From the NCBI RefSeq assembly GCF_000429185.2, contig NZ_AUBJ02000001.1, positions 1,302,001 through 1,366,000 of the forward strand: DNA of 64,000 bases, read 5' to 3'. A model generated the notes under the pieces. That model did not search any database and was not told the origin of the DNA. It saw only the letters and a list, made by a program, of their open reading frames with translations. Within the stretch, counting starts at the first letter, position 1; each line of letters opens with the position of its first letter. The position numbers and the translations under genes are program-made. This DNA is from Actinoalloteichus caeruleus DSM 43889 (GTDB lineage: Bacteria; Actinomycetota; Actinomycetes; Mycobacteriales; Pseudonocardiaceae). Shown piece by piece: positions 60,887 through 64,000 of this stretch.

Positions 60887-62290
60887 GGCGCATCCCGCCG
60901 CGAGCGCGCGGATCGACGACGGCGATCCCGGTGCGGAGCCGAGCGGTGCCGGGGTTGCCCGTGCCGGTGGTCACCGCCGGGGGCGTGCCGAGCGGCCCGT
61001 GCCGCCGGGGCTCGCGTCGGCTCGCCGACCCCGTCGTCGTCCGGGCGACGCCGGGCGGGCGGTAACGGCGCGGTCGCCTTCCCGGTGACCATGACCGGTG
61101 GGGATTCCGGGACGTTGCCGTCGTGGGACGCCGACGCCGGCTGACACCGGGCCGGGAGCGGCGGCGGGAAGTGATCCGGCACGGTTTTCCTCGCCATGCC
61201 CCGCCGGAGAACTCGGAACACCGGTACACCGGCATACGGCGCCCCGATTCCCACCGCCCGCATTCGACCTCCCCGGTCGGGACCACCCAGGACTCTGCCA
61301 CGAGCGGGAGAGCACCGGCAATCCCCCCATTCCCGCCGGGGAGCGGGAAGGACCGGAAATCGGACCGACGGCATTTCGCCGTGCGACGCGTTCCGTCCGC
61401 CCCTGGTGGTGGTGCCACGCTCCCCACTGGTCAGAGGTCGTGGCGCGAGGGCTTCCGCTCGACCGTCACGTGGGGATGACCAGGTGGTACGCGCGGCGCC
61501 GGGGCGCGCTGACCACCGGCCGGGGCGGGGTTGCGGGCACCGCGTCGGCTCGGCGGGACGGTGGCAGGCGGGGCAGGGGTTGGCCCCTTTGCTCCGAACG
61601 TGGGATTGACAGCGGCGGCCGCCGAATTCCGCGGGGCCCCGATGATTCGGGTGCCCGTTCGGTTCGCCACGGCCAATGGTCAGGATGTCCGGTGGTCGCT
61701 ACGATCTGCCGTTGTGCGGACTCTCGCGGCACGAAATGCGCACCGCCCTCCGACGATGACCGGGACCCGCGAACAACGGTCGTCGTCGTGGGAGGCCGTG
61801 CCGCTGGAAATCGTTCCTCGAAACCGCTCGGCGAAAGGGGCGAGGGTCGTCCACCGTTTCGTCGGCCTCCCGCCGGGCGCCGCTGGGCGGGATGTCGGGG
61901 CCCCCCGTTCCACCCCGCGACGCGGGAGCGGCACGCCCGCGTCGACCTCCTCGCCGCCACCGGCCCCCGGGGGCCGCCCCCTCCCCCGCCGTGTCCCCTC
62001 GTCGGTGGGAGCGACGCCTCGGGCGCCGCTCCCCCCGCCCGCCCCCGCCGGTTCGCCACCCCGCGTTCCCGGCGCGACCGCCGGTTCGCCCCGTGGGGCC
62101 AGCCCGGTGATCAGCGGTCCCGGTTCCCGCCGTTCCGTCGCCTCCTCGGGGGGTGTCGACACCGGGGCCCGGTGGGTGCCGACGCGGGGCCAGGACGCAT
62201 CCGCGCTCTGGGGGCCCGGCGGGGGATACGGGCCGCCGCGCCGCTGGGACGGCGCTGGGCGGCGCTCGTCCCGGGGGCCGGTGGAGCCCG
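60887..62290. other. Long intergenic region, no gene supported
   Basis: About 1.4 kb between two genes transcribed away from it. Base composition is uneven: somewhat lower GC at 61150-61330 and 61600-61800, extreme GC at 61880-62150. Long ORFs on both strands are low-complexity Arg/Pro/Gly translations with no family features. TTGACA at 61606-61611 and a TACGAT at ~61700 could be promoter parts but are not well spaced. Confidence 0.45.
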
Positions 62291-63484
62291 GTGAGTGGTG
62301 GGGCGGACGTGCTCGCGTTGGCGCGGGCCGCGCGGGAGGTCGCCGCCGAGCACGCCGAGGACGTCGACGCGGCGGGTCGTTTCCCCCACGAGGTGCTGGA
62401 CGTCCTGCGGGACAACGGTCTGCTCGGTCTGCTGGTGCCCCGGGACCACGGCGGGCTCGGCGGTGACCTGCGCGACCTGGTCGCGGTGACGTCCCGGATC
62501 GCGGAGGGATGCCTGTCCAGCGCCCTGGTGTACGCCATGCACTGCCAACAGGTGGACGCGCTCGTGCGGCACGCCGGTCGTGAACTCCGCGCCCACCTGT
62601 TGCCCCGGGTCGCCTCCGGCGGGACGTACCTCGCCTCGATCACCACCGAGCTCGGCTCGTCGGGTCTGCTCACCTGCGATCAGGAACTCGTGCCGGACGG
62701 GGAGCACCACGTGGTGCGGCGGGAGGCGCCGGTGGTCACCGGTGGCCGCCACGCCGACGGTTTCCTCGTGACGATGCGCGCCGCTCCCGACGCCACCCCT
62801 CGGCAGGTCAGCCTGGTCTACGCCGACCGCGATCAGGTCGAGGTGACGGCGGGACCACCGTGGGCGTCGCTGGGGATGCGTGGAGTGGAGAACGTCGGCC
62901 TGACGGTGTCCGGTCGGGTGCCCGACGGGCAGGTCCTCGGGGTTCCCGGCGGTTTCGCCGACATCGCGGTCGAGTCCTTCGCCCCGGTCGCCCACCTGGG
63001 GTGGAGCGCGGCGTGGCTCGGGGCGGCACGGGGCGCCTTCGGGGAGCTGGTGCGCCGGATCCGCCGCACTGACGGGGTCCGGGCGGACCCGAGGTCGGAG
63101 TTGGTGCGGCACCGGGTGGCCCGCGTCCGCGTTCGGCTGGAGGCCGTCGGGGGCTACCTGTCGGGCGTGTTGGACGAGGTGCTCGGGGCCCATGAGCGGG
63201 GGTCGTCGCTGGCGGGCGCGTCCTGCCAGATCCACCTGAACACGCTCAAGGTCCTCGCGGCCGAGGAGACCTACGCGGCCGCGAACGAGATGGTCGAACT
63301 GGCGGGGTTGCGCGCGGGCTACCTGCGGGGCTCCCGTCCGCCGTTGGAGCGGCTGGTGCGCGACCTGCGCTCCGCCTCGCTCAACCACGACGACGCCGCG
63401 TTGCTGACGTCCAGTGGGGCGCTGTGCCTGCTCGAGCCCACGGTGACCACGCTCGGGCCCGATCCGAGGAGTGTGTGCCGATGA
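62291..63484 (+). CDS. Acyl-CoA/acyl-ACP dehydrogenase (possible FkbI-type)
   Basis: A 397-residue acyl-CoA dehydrogenase-fold flavoprotein. It has the helical N-terminus (FPHEVLDVLRDNGLLGLLVPRDHGGLGGDL), a central ITTELGSSGLLTC segment at the usual FAD/substrate position and the beta-domain phrase SLGMRGVENVGL. It starts at GTG 62291. Its stop overlaps the start of a free-standing ACP gene, so the substrate is probably an ACP-bound acyl group. ACAD-ACP pairs occur in methoxymalonyl-ACP loci (FkbI/FkbJ, Asm15/Asm14), but the partner genes of that pathway are not in the window. Confidence 0.82.
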   Translation: MSGGADVLALARAAREVAAEHAEDVDAAGRFPHEVLDVLRDNGLLGLLVPRDHGGLGGDLRDLVAVTSRIAEGCLSSALVYAMHCQQVDALVRHAGRELRAHLLPRVASGGTYLASITTELGSSGLLTCDQELVPDGEHHVVRREAPVVTGGRHADGFLVTMRAAPDATPRQVSLVYADRDQVEVTAGPPWASLGMRGVENVGLTVSGRVPDGQVLGVPGGFADIAVESFAPVAHLGWSAAWLGAARGAFGELVRRIRRTDGVRADPRSELVRHRVARVRVRLEAVGGYLSGVLDEVLGAHERGSSLAGASCQIHLNTLKVLAAEETYAAANEMVELAGLRAGYLRGSRPPLERLVRDLRSASLNHDDAALLTSSGALCLLEPTVTTLGPDPRSVCR

Positions 63485-63735
63485 CCGGCTGGCCCGCCGA
63501 GTTCGAGGCGCTGGTACGCCAGTACCTGCCGTTGTTGCCCGCCGACGACCCGCTGCTGGGGGACCGGCGTCTCATCGACCTGGGCCTGGACTCGATGTCC
63601 ACGGTCGGCCTGCTCGTCGACCTGGAGCAGGAGTTCGAGGTGGAGTTCCCGGACGAGGCGTTGACGGCCGAGACGTTCGGGACGGCGGAGTCGCTGTGGG
63701 TGGTCCTCGCTGGTCTTCGGGACGGCTCGGGCTGA
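63481..63735 (+). CDS. Free-standing acyl carrier protein
   Basis: An 84-residue ACP with the phosphopantetheine site DLGLDSMSTVGLLVDLE (Ser ~41) and the acidic helix EFEVEFPDEALTAETF. The ATG at 63481 lies in an ATGA overlap with the dehydrogenase stop, so the two proteins are made together. Such discrete ACPs carry unusual extender or starter units; which one here cannot be told without the neighbours beyond 64 kb. The last 265 bp of the window hold no supportable gene. Confidence 0.88.
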   Translation: MTGWPAEFEALVRQYLPLLPADDPLLGDRRLIDLGLDSMSTVGLLVDLEQEFEVEFPDEALTAETFGTAESLWVVLAGLRDGSG

Positions 63736-64000
63736 TCCGGGGTCAACCGCTGGTGCCGGCGCCGCCGAGGTTCCGGTGACACGGTCCCCGGGTGGGGGTC
63801 AGACCGGGTGGTGCCCCGCCGCTCACGTGGGATCACCCGGCGGGGAGCCCGCGCGCCGATCGTGACCGGTATCGCCGGCCCGGGTGCGCCGCCCGCGCTG
63901 GATGCGGTGGCGGCACGGGTGGTGGCGCGCCGGACGACCTGGCGGCGGGGAGGCAGGACACCGGTGGCGGCGTGCCCCGGTACCGGGCCGGCCGGGACGG

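Noticed and set aside
60887-62290. Hidden gene in the 1.4-kb gap
   Set aside because: All frames give Arg/Pro/Gly-rich translations with no ribosome sites or motifs.
1-64000. CRISPR arrays, insertion sequences, tRNA or rRNA genes
   Set aside because: No regularly spaced repeats with unique spacers, no transposase-like protein, and no tRNA or rRNA pattern were seen on reading both strands.

Overview
The window is very GC-rich, densely coded DNA from an actinomycete. It holds most of an ansamycin-type biosynthetic gene cluster (about 1 to 42.7 kb) followed by ordinary accessory and metabolic genes (about 42.8 to 64 kb). The genus cannot be fixed from the sequence; the AHBA genes, the twin LAL regulators and the gene style fit Pseudonocardiales or Streptomycetales.

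Cluster, left to right. A modular PKS gene (here PKS B) runs off the left edge on the minus strand (<1..11228; modules KS-AT-DH-KR-ACP, KS-AT-DH-KR-ACP, KS...). Next come two LuxR-type LAL regulators (12170..15117, carrying an apparent 1-nt deletion, and 15897..18644), a type II thioesterase, a SAM methyltransferase and a MhpA-like FAD monooxygenase. The starting PKS gene (PKS A, 22179..35021) has an adenylation loading module, then KS-AT(methylmalonyl)-KR-ACP and KS-AT(malonyl)-DH-KR-ACP. The 3-amino-5-hydroxybenzoate (AHBA) supply genes follow: a natural fusion of the RifL-type oxidoreductase and RifM-type phosphatase, the RifJ-type dehydratase, the RifN-type kinase, the RifG-type aminodehydroquinate synthase and the AHBA synthase (RifK-type). 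Two small genes (NAD(P)-binding and YceI-like) and one unrecognised ORF are interspersed. AminoDAHP synthase, the RifI-type gene, the amide synthase and the remaining PKS modules are not in the window. If modules act in gene order, AHBA is extended by one methylmalonate and then by at least two further malonate units after module 2, all with DH-KR, which predicts a conjugated triene next to the aryl end.

The most striking non-coding signal is a shared promoter design in front of six minus-strand transcription units of the cluster (PKS B, thioesterase/LAL, PKS A, the RifL-RifM fusion, YceI and AHBA synthase). It consists of AGGGG boxes, usually repeated one helical turn apart, with one box 23-24 nt upstream of a TAGNNT-like -10 hexamer. 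This looks like the cluster's own regulon, probably read by the LAL proteins.

Right of about 42.7 kb lie a GNAT acetyltransferase, a DapA-like aldolase with a divergent LysR regulator, a lipoprotein peptidase, a DUF4177-like small gene, a tightly overlapping four-gene operon of unknown purpose (EF-hand protein, isopropylmalate-dehydrogenase-like enzyme, isochorismatase-like hydrolase, LCM-type methyltransferase), a carboxylesterase, a lipoprotein, a small kinase, a TetR/FAD-monooxygenase pair with a clear dyad operator, a methyltransferase, an FAD amino-acid-oxidase-like enzyme, and an acyl-ACP-dehydrogenase/ACP pair at the right end. Four genes need exactly one extra base in or beside a G/C homopolymer to restore the expected reading frame, so the sequence probably carries a few single-base deletions.
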